NCBI RefSeq assembly: GCF_026262505.1
Contig: NC_067206.1
Span: 16,636,641 to 16,700,640, forward strand
DNA: 64,000 nt
Direction of reading: 5' to 3'
Source: Trichomonas vaginalis G3
Lineage: Eukaryota; Parabasalia; Trichomonadida; Trichomonadidae
Shown in pieces: positions 50,378 to 61,846 of this stretch. Within the stretch, counting starts at the first letter, position 1; every line of letters begins with the position of its first letter. Below the pieces are notes generated by a model. It was not told the DNA's origin, did not search any database, and worked only from the letters and a program-made list of their open reading frames with translations. The translations under genes were made by a program, and so were the position numbers.

Positions 50378-50805
50378 AAAGACATCGAAGCTTACTCAAC
50401 ACAGCATGAAGCAGTTTCTAATACACAATCTTACTAGTGGTGTTTCGGTCGCCAGCGCTCTCATAGGGGTGCTGATTTCAAAAACCACTACTTCAAATTA
50501 TTCAACAATACTCAATGCAGCATGAAGCAGCTAATACTGCTGTATCTTACTGGTAGCGTTTTGGTCGTTGGCTCTTGCACAGTCTCTCAGATTTTCAAAT
50601 TTTTTTTTCAACACTATCTTGTTTCGCTCTCAGAAAGCTATCCTACAAAGACATCGAAGCTTACTCAACACAGCATGAAGCAGTTTCTAATACACAATCT
50701 TACTAGTGGTGTTTCGGTCGCCAGCGCTCTCATAGGGGTGCTGATTTCAAAAACCACTACTTCAAATTATTCAACAATACTCAATGCAGCATGAAGCAGC
50801 TACTA
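50378..50805 (+). repeat. Direct repeat of about 150 bp, two copies plus a diverged third
   Basis: AAAGACATCGAAGCTTACTC starts at about 50379 and again at about 50656; both run to GCAGCATGAAGCAGCTA. A diverged piece (TCTTACTGGTAGCGTTTTGG) lies between. The second copy runs directly into the AT satellite. Confidence 0.9.
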
Positions 50806-51984
50806 ATAAATATATACATATATAAATATATACATATATAAATATATACATATATAAATATATACATATATAAATATCATATATAAATATATACATATAT
50901 AAATATATACATATATAAATATATACATATATAAATATATACATATATAAATATATACATATATAAATATATACATATATAAATATATACATATATAAAT
51001 ATATACATATATAAATATATACATATATAAATATATACATATATAAATATATACATATATAAATATATACATATATAAATATATACATATATAAATATAT
51101 ACATATATACATATATAAATATATACATATATAAATATATACATATATAAATATATACATATATAAATATATACATATATAAATATATACATATATAAAT
51201 ATATACATATATAAATATATACATATATAAATATATACATATATAAATATATACATATATAAATATATACATATATAAATATATACATATATAATATATA
51301 CATATATAAATATATACATATATAAATATATACATATATAAATATATACATATATAAATATAATATATAAATATATACATATATAAATATATACATATAT
51401 AAATATATACATATATAAATATATACATATATAAATATATACATATATAATATATAAATATATACATATATAAATATATACATATATAAATATATACATA
51501 TATACATATATAAATATATACATATATAAATATATAATATATACATATATACATAATAAATATATACATATATAAATATATACATATATAAATATATACA
51601 TATATAAATATATACATATATAAATATATACATATATAAATATATACATATATAAATATATACATATATAAATATATACATATATAAATATATACATATA
51701 TAAATATATACATATATAAATATATACATATATAAATATATACATATATAAATATATACATATATAAATATATACATATATAAATATATACATATATAAA
51801 TATATACATATATAAATATATACATATATAAATATATACATATATAAATATATACATATATAAATATATACATATATAAATATATACATATATAAATATA
51901 TACATATATAATATATACATATATAAATATATACATATATAAATATATACATATATAAATATATACATATATAAATATATAAAT
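50805..51984. repeat. 16-bp AT satellite, about 73 copies
   Basis: Unit ATAAATATATACATAT repeated with occasional deletions. No in-frame stop on the minus strand in several frames is a by-product of composition and is not a gene. Confidence 0.95.
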
Positions 51985-52100
51985 AACAAAATATAATCAA
52001 AAAATAGTGTTTGGAAATTTAAGGTTAAGTGTCACTTTTTCTAGTGTCACTTTTTCGTAAATTCTACCACACTCTACAAATAGATATTCATTTGATAGTA

Positions 52101-55100
52101 TCTTATATACGAAAAAAGAGATCTGACATTGTGTCAGATCTCAGTAAAAGTGACATTTACATGTCAAAAAAATAGAATGAGTTTAAGTAATTAAAATTGA
52201 GGGTGAGAGTAGTATTGTATGAAATAATATCTCTCACCCTCCAATTCATCCTATGGCGCCGAAAAAATTTTGGTGAAATGCGACCACATTTCACCAAAAT
52301 TTCTCGGCGCCATATAGAGAACTAGAGCCTGTGAGGTACTGATACTATCCATGTACCTCGCAGGCTCTAGTTCCAAGCCAAAATGGCTAAAAATTGCCCG
52401 CAATTGTTCACATTGCGGGCAATTTTTAGCCATTTTGGCTGGGAATTGGAGGGTGAGAGTAGTATTGTATGAAATAATATCTCTCACCCTCCAATTCATC
52501 CTATGGCGCCGAAAAAATTTTGGTGAAATGCGACCACATTTCACCAAAATTTCTCGGCGCCATATAGAGAACTAGAGCCTGTGAGGTACTGATACTATCC
52601 ATGTACCTCGCAGGCTCTAGTTCCAAGCCAAAATGGCTAAAAATTGCCCGCAATTGTTCACATTGCGGGCAATTTTTAGCCATTTTGGCTGGGAATTGGA
52701 GGGTGAGAGTAGTATTGTATGAAATAATATCTCTCACCCTCCAATTCATCCTATGGCGCCGAAAAAATTTTGGTGAAATGCGACCACATTTCACCAAAAT
52801 TTCTCGGCGCCATATAGAGAACTAGAGCCTGTGAGGTACTGATACTATCCATGTACCTCGCAGGCTCTAGTTCCAAGCCAAAATGGCTAAAAATTGCCCG
52901 CAATTGTTCACATTGCGGGCAATTTTTAGCCATTTTGGCTGGGAATTGGAGGGTGAGAGTAGTATTGTATGAAATAATATCTCTCACCCTCCAATTCATC
53001 CTATGGCGCCGAAAAAATTTTGGTGAAATGCGACCACATTTCACCAAAATTTCTCGGCGCCATATAGAGAACTAGAGCCTGTGAGGTACTGATACTATCC
53101 ATGTACCTCGCAGGCTCTAGTTCCAAGCCAAAATGGCTAAAAATTGCCCGCAATTGTTCACATTGCGGGCAATTTTTAGCCATTTTGGCTGGGAATTGGA
53201 GGGTGAGAGTAGTATTGTATGAAATAATATCTCTCACCCTCCAATTCATCCTATGGCGCCGAAAAAATTTTGGTGAAATGCGACCACATTTCACCAAAAT
53301 TTCTCGGCGCCATATAGAGAACTAGAGCCTGTGAGGTACTGATACTATCCATGTACCTCGCAGGCTCTAGTTCCAAGCCAAAATGGCTAAAAATTGCCCG
53401 CAATTGTTCACATTGCGGGCAATTTTTAGCCATTTTGGCTGGGAATTGGAGGGTGAGAGTAGTATTGTATGAAATAATATCTCTCACCCTCCAATTCATC
53501 CTATGGCGCCGAAAAAATTTTGGTGAAATGCGACCACATTTCACCAAAATTTCTCGGCGCCATATAGAGAACTAGAGCCTGTGAGGTACTGATACTATCC
53601 ATGTACCTCGCAGGCTCTAGTTCCAAGCCAAAATGGCTAAAAATTGCCCGCAATTGTTCACATTGCGGGCAATTTTTAGCCATTTTGGCTGGGAATTGGA
53701 GGGTGAGAGTAGTATTGTATGAAATAATATCTCTCACCCTCCAATTCATCCTATGGCGCCGAAAAAATTTTGGTGAAATGCGACCACATTTCACCAAAAT
53801 TTCTCGGCGCCATATAGAGAACTAGAGCCTGTGAGGTACTGATACTATCCATGTACCTCGCAGGCTCTAGTTCCAAGCCAAAATGGCTAAAAATTGCCCG
53901 CAATTGTTCACATTGCGGGCAATTTTTAGCCATTTTGGCTGGGAATTGGAGGGTGAGAGTAGTATTGTATGAAATAATATCTCTCACCCTCCAATTCATC
54001 CTATGGCGCCGAAAAAATTTTGGTGAAATGCGACCACATTTCACCAAAATTTCTCGGCGCCATATAGAGAACTAGAGCCTGTGAGGTACTGATACTATCC
54101 ATGTACCTCGCAGGCTCTAGTTCCAAGCCAAAATGGCTAAAAATTGCCCGCAATTGTTCACATTGCGGGCAATTTTTAGCCATTTTGGCTGGGAATTGGA
54201 GGGTGAGAGTAGTATTGTATGAAATAATATCTCTCACCCTCCAATTCATCCTATGGCGCCGAAAAAATTTTGGTGAAATGCGACCACATTTCACCAAAAT
54301 TTCTCGGCGCCATATAGAGAACTAGAGCCTGTGAGGTACTGATACTATCCATGTACCTCGCAGGCTCTAGTTCCAAGCCAAAATGGCTAAAAATTGCCCG
54401 CAATTGTTCACATTGCGGGCAATTTTTAGCCATTTTGGCTGGGAATTGGAGGGTGAGAGTAGTATTGTATGAAATAATATCTCTCACCCTCCAATTCATC
54501 CTATGGCGCCGAAAAAATTTTGGTGAAATGCGACCACATTTCACCAAAATTTCTCGGCGCCATATAGAGAACTAGAGCCTGTGAGGTACTGATACTATCC
54601 ATGTACCTCGCAGGCTCTAGTTCCAAGCCAAAATGGCTAAAAATTGCCCGCAATTGTTCACATTGCGGGCAATTTTTAGCCATTTTGGCTGGGAATTGGA
54701 GGGTGAGAGTAGTATTGTATGAAATAATATCTCTCACCCTCCAATTCATCCTATGGCGCCGAAAAATTTTGGTGAAATGCGACCACATTTCACCAAAATT
54801 TCTCGGCGCCATATAGAGAACTAGAGCCTGTGAGGTACTGATACTATCCATGTACCTCGCAGGCTCTAGTTCCAAGCCAAAATGGCTAAAAATTGCCCGC
54901 AATTGTTCACATTGCGGGCAATTTTTAGCCATTTTGGCTGGGAATTGGAGGGTGAGAGTAGTATTGTATGAAATAATATCTCTCACCCTCCAATTCATCC
55001 TATGGCGCCGAAAAAATTTTGGTGAAATGCGACCACATTTCACCAAAATTTCTCGGCGCCATATAGAGAACTAGAGCCTGTGAGGTACTGATACTATCCA

Positions 55101-55305
55101 TGTACCTCGCAGGCTCTAGTTCCAAGCCAAAATGGCTAAAAATTGCCCGCAATTGTTCACATTCCCATCTTTTGTTGGTAAGACGAAGAATATGAAATAA
55201 ATTATGAAGAAGATAATGATGAATAAAATATCACTTTTTATATTTTTGACACGTAAAGTTGTCACTTTTCTGTCAAACTGTTTTTATCGTTTTCGTATAT
55301 AACAA
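52101..55305. mobile_element. Element with 13-bp ends carrying the 250-bp array
   Basis: TTATATACGAAAA at 52103-52115 and its exact complement at 55290-55302. The flanks join into the uninterrupted site at 50006-50085 with a 3-base overlap (GTA), so the insertion made a 3-bp duplication. Near the left end is a hairpin (GAGATCTGACA ... TGTCAGATCTC). The interior is almost wholly the tandem hairpin array. Superfamily unknown. Confidence 0.7.
52199..55164. repeat. 250-bp tandem array, 12 copies, each of four hairpins
   Basis: GGGTGAGAGTAGTATTGTAT at 52201, then every 250 bases to 54701, then at 54950 (one base shorter unit); the last copy is partial. Within the first unit the hairpins lie at about 52199-52242, 52255-52311, 52319-52373 and 52376-52440. 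Apart from one length change the copies look identical. Stems contain a few internal mismatches that are conserved in all copies. Confidence 0.97.
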
Positions 55306-55363
55306 GTAGTATATTATCATGTAATTAGTTTCTTCATTGGAAATAATCACTTCGGTTAGATCA
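55306..55363 (+). repeat. 58-bp direct repeat of 50028-50085
   Basis: Right half of the split site; see 50006-50085. Confidence 0.85.
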
Positions 55364-55439
55364 CACTTTATATGAAAGGTACTTAAAATCTCCACCATTA
55401 AGCAAAAAGTTAGTTTTTTGATTTTAAAAAGCAGGGTTT

Positions 55440-55560
55440 TCATCAGGAGGACTCCGAGCGAAGCGAAGGAGTCCTCCTGATGAAAAACTTGCAATCAAAT
55501 ATCGCTTTAAATTTAAAAACTCCAATCGGGGGAATTGAAATTTCCCCGATTGGAGTTGCC
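55440..55560. repeat. Two hairpins
   Basis: CATCAGGAGGACTCC with its complement and a loop containing GAGCGAAGCGAAG; then ACTCCAATCGGGG with its complement. Confidence 0.85.
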
Positions 55561-55599
55561 CCGTCAAGGATGTGATCACGCTGATCACCTGTGCGTTCA

Positions 55600-56203
55600 A
55601 GAGTGCAACCTAAACACTCAAACTTTTTATCTAAAATAGGCATATTGAATTTGTGAGACAATAAAGAATCATTGATTATGTAAAGTCCACACCATTTTCA
55701 GAAACTTTGTATTATTTGGCCAGGCTTGTTATCACAATAAAACGATCCATCGAGAGAAAGAATTCCACAGAAAGTTCCGCTATCTACAAAGATCCTTGCG
55801 TTTATAGCCAAGATGAAAAATCTTTCAATGTAAATAGTTGTATCATGATATTTCTTTTTGATATCATCAAATAGTGTGTAGATTTTTCGATCGTCATATA
55901 ACTTCATCATTATAACTGCGTTATGCAATTTCTTTTGAGTATGCAGCAATGTAACTAATTTTGAAAATGCTCTGATCCTTGACTCTTTGTCTCCACCTTC
56001 AGCTTTGTGGCTCTGCATAAAAATCTATGATGGAATGCTTGAACAGGATGTTTTTTATTGATCAGATCTGCATATTTTCGAGCATTTGATCTAACACGAA
56101 CTGTGCTGACTTCTTTGATTGCTTTATCAAGATCATGATAAGATGGTTGAAGTTTTGAAGAGTGATATACTTTGTCGAAAAAGTAACAATAGAAAAGTGA
56201 CAC
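55600..56203 (-). pseudogene. Decayed gene, unidentified
   Basis: Minus-strand pieces read KLQPSYHDLDKAIKEVSTVR, then LVTLLHTQKKLHNAVIMMKL, then IFVDSGTFCGILSLDGSFYC, then a Cys-containing FECLGCTLERTGDQRDHI. Together they look like one ancient gene of more than 180 codons with two or three frame changes (near 55690, 55990 and 55985-56020 where frames overlap). It may be a transposon-borne or host gene; no family was recognised. The end overlaps the hairpins at 55440-55560. Confidence 0.35.
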
Positions 56204-56324
56204 CTTATCACAGAGGGTGTTACTATCTTGATAATAGCCTTATTTCAACAGAATCTTATAAAAATATTTCGTTTTTTATTTTTCGGCTTTTATTTTCATT
56301 TGTAATGGATAAATAAGTTTCCTG

Positions 56325-56515
56325 ACACTTCGTGTCAGGAAACCTTTTGTAAAGTGTCAAAAAATTAATTAGAAAAAATTTAGTAGAGCTGGGAATTGGA
56401 GGGTGAGAAGCATATAGACTACCTCTCACTCTTCGAATTTTCTCGAGGGAATGGAAGCCTACAAAGCACATATTATGTATCAGTGCCTGGTAGGTTCCTT
56501 TGCTTAATCATAATT
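56325..56515. repeat. Hairpin remnants
   Basis: GTTTCCTGACAC/GTGTCAGGAAAC is a clean stem with a 3-4 base loop. It is followed by a decayed GGAGGGTGAGA stem and a decayed GGAATGGAAGCCTACAAAG-type stem, related to those in the other arrays. Confidence 0.7.
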
Positions 56516-56599
56516 CTCTCAGAGTTCACTTAAGACCTTAGTATTATCATAGTTCTCATATACTATAGTAAAAAACGTAATATTTATAAAATTAATTGT

Positions 56600-56930
56600 T
56601 TATTCGATAATTTTATGAAATTCTTGATGAATAATCTGTGGATTTGGATCAATTTCGAAGGTCTTCTTTTGGTGTAAGTTTACGCTTCTGTGAGGCCACC
56701 TATCATTATATAATTGGACTAAAAATGGGAGTTGCTCCATGACAGGTATGCCGATTTGCCTAGCATTGAACATCATATTCCATATCCGTTCTATTTTTCC
56801 ATTTTCCATTGACCTACATTGTGATCGGAGAGAACAGTTTGGAATTCAATTCCAAGGAATTCCTTGCCGTTATCCATGATAAGTTTTTGCGGATTGCTGA
56901 TTTCACTGCATTAATTGAAGAATACGCTAA
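56600..56930 (-). pseudogene. Integrase-fold transposase fragment
   Basis: Minus strand: LIMDNGKEFLGIEFQTVLSD (second acidic motif, DNGKEF) and MENGKIERIWNMMFNARQIG (Glu helix, NGKIER), then YNDRWPHRSVNLHQKKTFE. This differs from the transposase at 46201 and is broken. It is most like integrase-fold transposases of cut-and-paste elements; an LTR-type integrase cannot be excluded. Confidence 0.55.
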
Positions 56931-57115
56931 ATGATATTATCAGTATCCTCAAATGTTAATGATCTTGTATAACAGAGGTCATTCATTTTTGTGCTGTACC
57001 ACCATTAATAAAGTAATGCATTATTACTGTGTTAATAGTTAGCTACAATTTCCTGCATAATACAATATCTCAGATATGAAAGATATGATAATATCTCCAG
57101 CTTTAAAAATCAGGA

Positions 57116-57370
57116 ATGGATAAAGTCATTATCTCTGATTGTCACCTTTTGGATTTACAAATAAAAGTTGAGAGAAATAAATATATTGAACAACATCATG
57201 ATACTGAGCTAAATTTTTCAACGAGTTTTTGTGTATGTTCAAAAAATGTACTTAATCTAAAAGTTGGAGACGAAAGTTGTAAATGTTTACTTTTGCGAAC
57301 GTTTATATATTGTGAATTAGCTAAAACGTTTAAATTCAAAACTAATATTGTAAGTAATTTATCTGGTTAA
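57116..57370 (+). CDS. Short open frame, 84 codons, unidentified
   Basis: Begins MDKVIISDCHLLDLQIKVER and contains six Cys (CVCSKN, CKCLLL, YCELAK). It follows AAAAATCAGGA. The composition is more protein-like than that of random AT-rich DNA here, but no domain or neighbour supports it. Confidence 0.25.
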   Translation: MDKVIISDCHLLDLQIKVERNKYIEQHHDTELNFSTSFCVCSKNVLNLKVGDESCKCLLLRTFIYCELAKTFKFKTNIVSNLSG

Positions 57371-57773
57371 ATTTCCTTTGATTAGTTAACTTTCTTGGAG
57401 ATTTTTTATTGCATATTCTTTCATATACGCATTTATAGGAAATAAATCTTATACATGGTGAGTTTTTTATAAATAAACTGGGAATTGAATATTTGTGAAA
57501 TTGGAGGGAATTTTGCCCATTTATATGAAAGGATTAAAATAAAAATCGAATTAAAAGGATTTTAAAAATATAGTTCTCTTTTACAAATTGAATATGTTAT
57601 GTCTGTATATGGCAAGCATTCTGAAAACAACTCTATAATAAGTTTGACAAAATTAACGTCGGAAAATAATTGTGGTGTCAAAATGAGCCTGCATATCAAA
57701 TTTATACCCATTTTGACACTATTTCAGAAAAAAAAACTAAAAAGTGTCATAAAAATATCATAAAAGTGTCAAA
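57371..57773. other. AT-rich DNA, no gene seen
   Basis: Only repeated CAAAATG/TGACAC words (57680-57775), which may be the end of an element: AAAAGTGTCAT and TTTTGACACTATTTC occur close together. Confidence 0.5.
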
Positions 57774-58343
57774 ATGGACCTAAATGGGCCTCTGGCATAC
57801 AACCATTCGATTACATCATCACTAAGTCCTCTTTTTCTGAGTTCATTTTCAAATCACTGTATTGCAAAATCTTCATTGAATTTATTAAGATCCTCGGCTG
57901 GACAATTGCTATTCAACGAAAGTGCTGGTTGTTCAGTGTTTCCTTCTGCTTCAGCGGCGGGGTCTCCCATGAACATCTCCCTGACATCTTCAATCGGGTC
58001 TTCCTCTTGTTATTTATTCTGTTCCTGGAAAACATGACGCCTTTCGATGTATGTTCCGACCAATTCGCTGTCAGATTTTGCAACAATAGACTTTGGAAAG
58101 CGGAGACTTCGGATCTTCGAAGATCAGGACCAATCTGGGAGAGATGACAGTACACTTATACGGATCTTCTGTTCCGTCTGGAATGGAATAATTTCACCTT
58201 CGCACGCTTGGTCCATATAAAATGGAAGTGTTTAATGAAAGATATACATCTTGTTTCAACATTGGATGGGCATATTGACCCAAAAACCTCCATATGCTTG
58301 CGGAATATATCGACAACTTCCAGCAATTGATCTTTCAATGGTG
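57774..58343 (-). pseudogene. Decayed transposase-like gene, distal part
   Basis: Minus-strand pieces: PLKDQLLEVVDIFRKHMEVF, then GSICPSNVETRCISFIKHF, then SQIGPDLRRSEVSAFQSLLL and a basic segment, and acidic remains to about 57780. Frames change at least twice (near 58155 and 57910). The pattern of a DDE-like gene with a dimerisation tail suggests a DNA transposase, hAT-like or related; this is tentative. The proximal part continues at 59296-59536 beyond an inserted element. Confidence 0.45.
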
Positions 58344-58347
58344 AAAT

Positions 58348-59295
58348 TGTTGCATGCTAAGATCAGTCATAATGTAAACCTCTCAATTTTATTGTCGTGG
58401 GAAGTATCTCAATTCCTTCAAAAAAATTGAAAAACTATTTAATTTTAAAAATATAATACTTTTAATTAGTTAATTAATTGGAGATATTTTTAAAAAATCA
58501 CTTTTGATAATACTTTTGAGAACTTTAATTAAAAAAATATATTCAAAAATATCCAGGATATCAAGAGTGAATTGTTCCTTATGAGGTATATAGTTATGAT
58601 GTATACCTCATAAGGAACAATTCCCTCCTTAAAACGAGAAAACTTGTTCGAAATTGTTTATCATTTCGAACAAGTTTTCTCGTTTTTAATAGGAAACTAA
58701 AGGCTATGAGGCACTGATTATATATTAGTGCCTCACAGCCTTTAGTTTCTAATAGATAGCTGGGGAACTTTCTCCAAATGATAAGTTATTCAGAGAAAGT
58801 TTCCCAGCTATCAAGAGGGAATTGTTCCTTATGAGGTATATAGTTATGATGTATACCTCATAAGGAACAATTCCCTCCTTAAAATCGTAGACATTTTTAT
58901 ACTTATTAATCAACCATTCAAAATCATATTCCTCTGAAAAGTTATTTTATTAAAAATTTAGAATTTTAATAAATATAGAGTTTGAATTTCATACAATACC
59001 TATATATTTTCAATAATGGAATTTGAAAACCATTCTCAAAAGTTCTCAGAAAACCTTTTTTTCATTAATTTTAAGAAATCTGAGTATTAAATTAAGTGAT
59101 AAATTCGTTTGACACTACTTTAATTTTTAAATTCAAAAAATTATATGTGCTTCTTAAAATGACTCAAAAAAATTTATTATAAAATAATATATAATATTAA
59201 AAATCCCACAACATTTTTTTACTTTACATAATCGTACTTCCTCGACGATTAATTTCCACTCAATTTCTATCGTTGACCGAACTTAGCATGCAACA
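58348..59295. mobile_element. Short Ginger-like derivative, 948 bp
   Basis: Ends TGTTGCATGCTAAGATCAGT on the left and a complement ending AGCATGCAACA on the right, flanked by AAAT on both sides (58344-58347, 59296-59299). About 200 bp at the left and 400 bp at the right match the element at 44661-47945, including five of its hairpins, while the transposase is missing. It is an internal-deletion derivative that could be moved by the longer element's enzyme. It splits the decayed gene 57774-59536. Confidence 0.85.
58560..58880. repeat. Five hairpins shared with 47225-47530
   Basis: Same stems in the same order (AATTGTTCCTTATGAGG; ACGAGAAAACTTGTTCG; AAACTAAAGGCTATGAGGCA; AGCTGGGGAACTTTC; AATTGTTCCTTATGAGG) with only a few base differences. 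Confidence 0.9.
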
Positions 59296-59536
59296 AAATT
59301 GCTGTATGGTTCATTGCCGCCTTATAAGCATTGTGTACACTGTGGCAAATGCAGAGTACAACAATTATCTCCTTCATCCATTGCACTTGAGATAAGGCTA
59401 GGATGGAATTATCCTTACCACTAAGTGCAGCCCATTGTGCGGTTCCGTCATCAACTATTCCACAGCTGATTTGCACGTGACAATCATGGATTGCCTGTGT
59501 ATAGTTGGATTGGAAAGCAATGATTTTCCAAAACAA
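59296..59536 (-). pseudogene. Decayed transposase-like gene, proximal part
   Basis: Reads CHVQISCGIVDDGTAQWAAL, SGKDNSILALSQVQWMKEII, VVLCICHSVHNAYKAAMNH up to the inserted element. The CICHSxHN motif followed by a long helix resembles the centre of hAT-type or related DDE transposases. Same gene as 57774-58343. Confidence 0.45.
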
Positions 59537-60440
59537 AGTCGAGTAAAGATCTTTTCTGTGTAGTACTTTCGTTCAAAAATAACTCTATTGATCATGGTAA
59601 GTACATATGTGATGCTATAGTTCACTTAAACATGATTCCCTCTTTAATATGCAAACAATCAGACCCAAGTTTTGGCAAATTCCAGTGGGAATAGAGCCTT
59701 TTGAGGCACTGATTCGTATATAGTACCATAAAAGCTTTCTTACAATTGTTCCATCTTTACCATACGAGAATTTGTGTCTGATTTATAAGCATGCTAATAA
59801 GTTTTTAAAAATATTAGTAAAACTTCGAAATCTTAAAAGATTTGTAATTTTCCTCCACTTCTATCATATGGAAGTGGAGTAGCGATGGGGGAGATCTTCA
59901 TATGTCGACCCTTAAGTGAAATTATATGTTTCTATCCTTTATTTTTTATCTAAATAAAATCAATAAAATAATTTCTACATAAAATATATAATCTAAAAAT
60001 AGTCTAAATGTATGCGGGAATTTACAAAAGGAGTGTCAATTTTTTTTCGCAACTTTGTTACTGTCCACTCACCTTTCCCTATTTAAATTATTTAATTTTA
60101 TAAATATATTTTATGGTTTTATCCATGACCTAAGCTTTATTTCACATTTCAGTTTGACTTATCATACCAAGTCTAATTCTCTAATTTTGCTGGGGTTCAA
60201 AAATATGAGTTTATTTTTACATAAAATATATTTTATTTTAGATTGCCAGATCTAAAAATCCAAAAATATAATGCATGTATAATGATCAATATAAATACTA
60301 ATATTTTTATAATTTTGTATTTTTAATTATGCCTGTGCAATAATATTGTATATTTAAGAGTTTCATAGCCGCATAAAATATATTTTTATTTTCAAACAAT
60401 TTAGTATGACAAATATAAAAACTTAAAATTAGACATTACA
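59537..60440. other. AT-rich DNA with decayed hairpins
   Basis: No gene. Remnants of the hairpin set lie at about 59680-59760 (GAGCCTTTTGAGGCACTGATT), and a clean short stem CTCCACTTC/GAAGTGGAG at 59850-59885. Confidence 0.55.
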
Positions 60441-61075
60441 TTGTAATAAACAGAAATTCATCAAAAGTGACAGCTCTCAATTTTGTGACATTTGTAAATT
60501 CTAAATTGAATGAGAAAAATGAAATAATACTAAGCATAATACAATATTCTAGATTTAATTATAATTAGGAAAAAGTTAGTTTTGAGAGTACTTTTCATAG
60601 GCATATAGAATGAAATCTTCTGAAAAATAATATCACATAAACTCATATTATTTTCTAATATATAACTATTTTATATAAAAATCAAATTCAATGATCTTAA
60701 AAGCGAATGATAAACCTCAAAATTTACGAATATAATGAGTGGGAATATTTCATATGGTTTTATGATAGATAAGCATTATATTCCCACTCATTATATTCGT
60801 AAATTTTGAGGTTTATCATTCGCTTTTAAGATCATTGAATTTGATTTTTATATAAAATAGTTATATATTAGAAAATAATATGAGTTTATGTGATATTATT
60901 TTTCAGAAGATTTTGTGTTCTTCTTCAAAATTTTATTTTTTTATTAAAAAGAATCTTTACAAAATATACATTTACTTAAATTAATATTTAAAAACGTGCT
61001 CTATCAAAAGTTCCAAAAATTCAATATTATAGCTTTTCTGAGGTGTCACTTTTGATGAATTTCTGTTTACAACAA
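60441..61075. mobile_element. Fold-back element, 635 bp
   Basis: The whole element is close to a perfect palindrome: TTGTAATAAACAGAAATTCA with AAAAGTGACA at the left and the complement with GTGTCACTTTT at the right; the centre is GAATATTTCATATGG to ATTCCCAC. Arms are about 270-300 bp with a mismatched outer third. No coding capacity. It is shorter kin of the element at 61847. Confidence 0.85.
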
Positions 61076-61440
61076 CATACTAGATCATATTTAAATTTCA
61101 AATTTTTTTCAATTCATTATCGACATAAAATATGATTTTAAATTTGAATAAAATTGAAGAGGTTCTCAATTTTATATATTGAAATGAGTTTTTCATAGTA
61201 TTTCTGAATATCTTTGAAAATTTCATAGTATTTTCTCATAATCTTCAAAAAAATGAACTTATACACACTAATCGATCCTTCTTGGCTTGTTAGAGCCAAA
61301 TAAGAATTTGATCAATCCAAACATCTCAATAACATTCTCAGAAATATACCACTCAGCAACCACACTATCAAAGAGAGCATAGACAAAATAACTTTCTACA
61401 AATCCTTACTATGTAATCGATTGATTACAATCAATCAATT

Positions 61441-61830
61441 CTACAAGCATACTACTAAGGCAGAGACATTCAAGTCCCTATATATACATACAACAAAATT
61501 CAAGCATTTACTCTGTTGGTTGATAAAGATACATGCGTGGCTTTTGTTCCAGGATAGTCCTTTCTCAATTCCAGGCCATAACCTCTCAATTTTATCATTT
61601 CTGATTCCTTTTACCTGCATTGCTCTCAGAAATTCTCTCCGATTTTCCCCTCCATTATCAGACCAAATTGTGTGGGGCTTTCCAAATCTTCGGATTGCTC
61701 TCTGTACAACTTTCATCGGGATTTAATTCGCTGGGGATGTAGCTTGAGATATTGTTAATTTGGTGCATCCGATTGATGTTTTCGAACCACTGCTGCGTAG
61801 GTCTATGATGGGGGTTATTGCCAGACTTCA
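61441..61830 (-). pseudogene. Integrase-fold transposase fragment
   Basis: Minus strand: FGKPHTIWSDNGGENRREFL (second Asp motif, SDNGGEN), then NDKIERLWPGIEKGLSWNKS (Glu helix, KIERLWPGIE), and upstream HRPTQQWFENINRMHQINN. A deletion between the motifs removes the usual spacing. It is akin to the transposase at 46201 (SDNGGENMG, KIERLWPSLE) but diverged. Confidence 0.6.
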
Positions 61831-61846
61831 TATTTTAAAAAACAAT

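Noticed and set aside
50771-52000. Long minus-strand open frames (370-409 codons) of Tyr/Ile/Cys repeats
   Set aside because: They are the translation of a 16-bp AT satellite in several frames at once; no start context or codon structure of a gene.
52251-55074. Recurrent 74-98 codon frames on both strands every 250 bp
   Set aside because: They arise from the tandem hairpin array; the same frame repeats only because the units are identical.
52199-55164. CRISPR array
   Set aside because: Units have no unique spacers; whole 250-bp units are identical and consist of hairpins, and no cas genes exist.
52101-55305. CACTA-type element because of a 3-bp duplication
   Set aside because: Ends are TTATATACG, not CACTA/CACTG, and there is no transposase; left unclassified.
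60055-60255. 66-codon hydrophobic frame
   Set aside because: AT-rich DNA with Leu/Phe/Ile bias expected by chance; no start context or neighbour.
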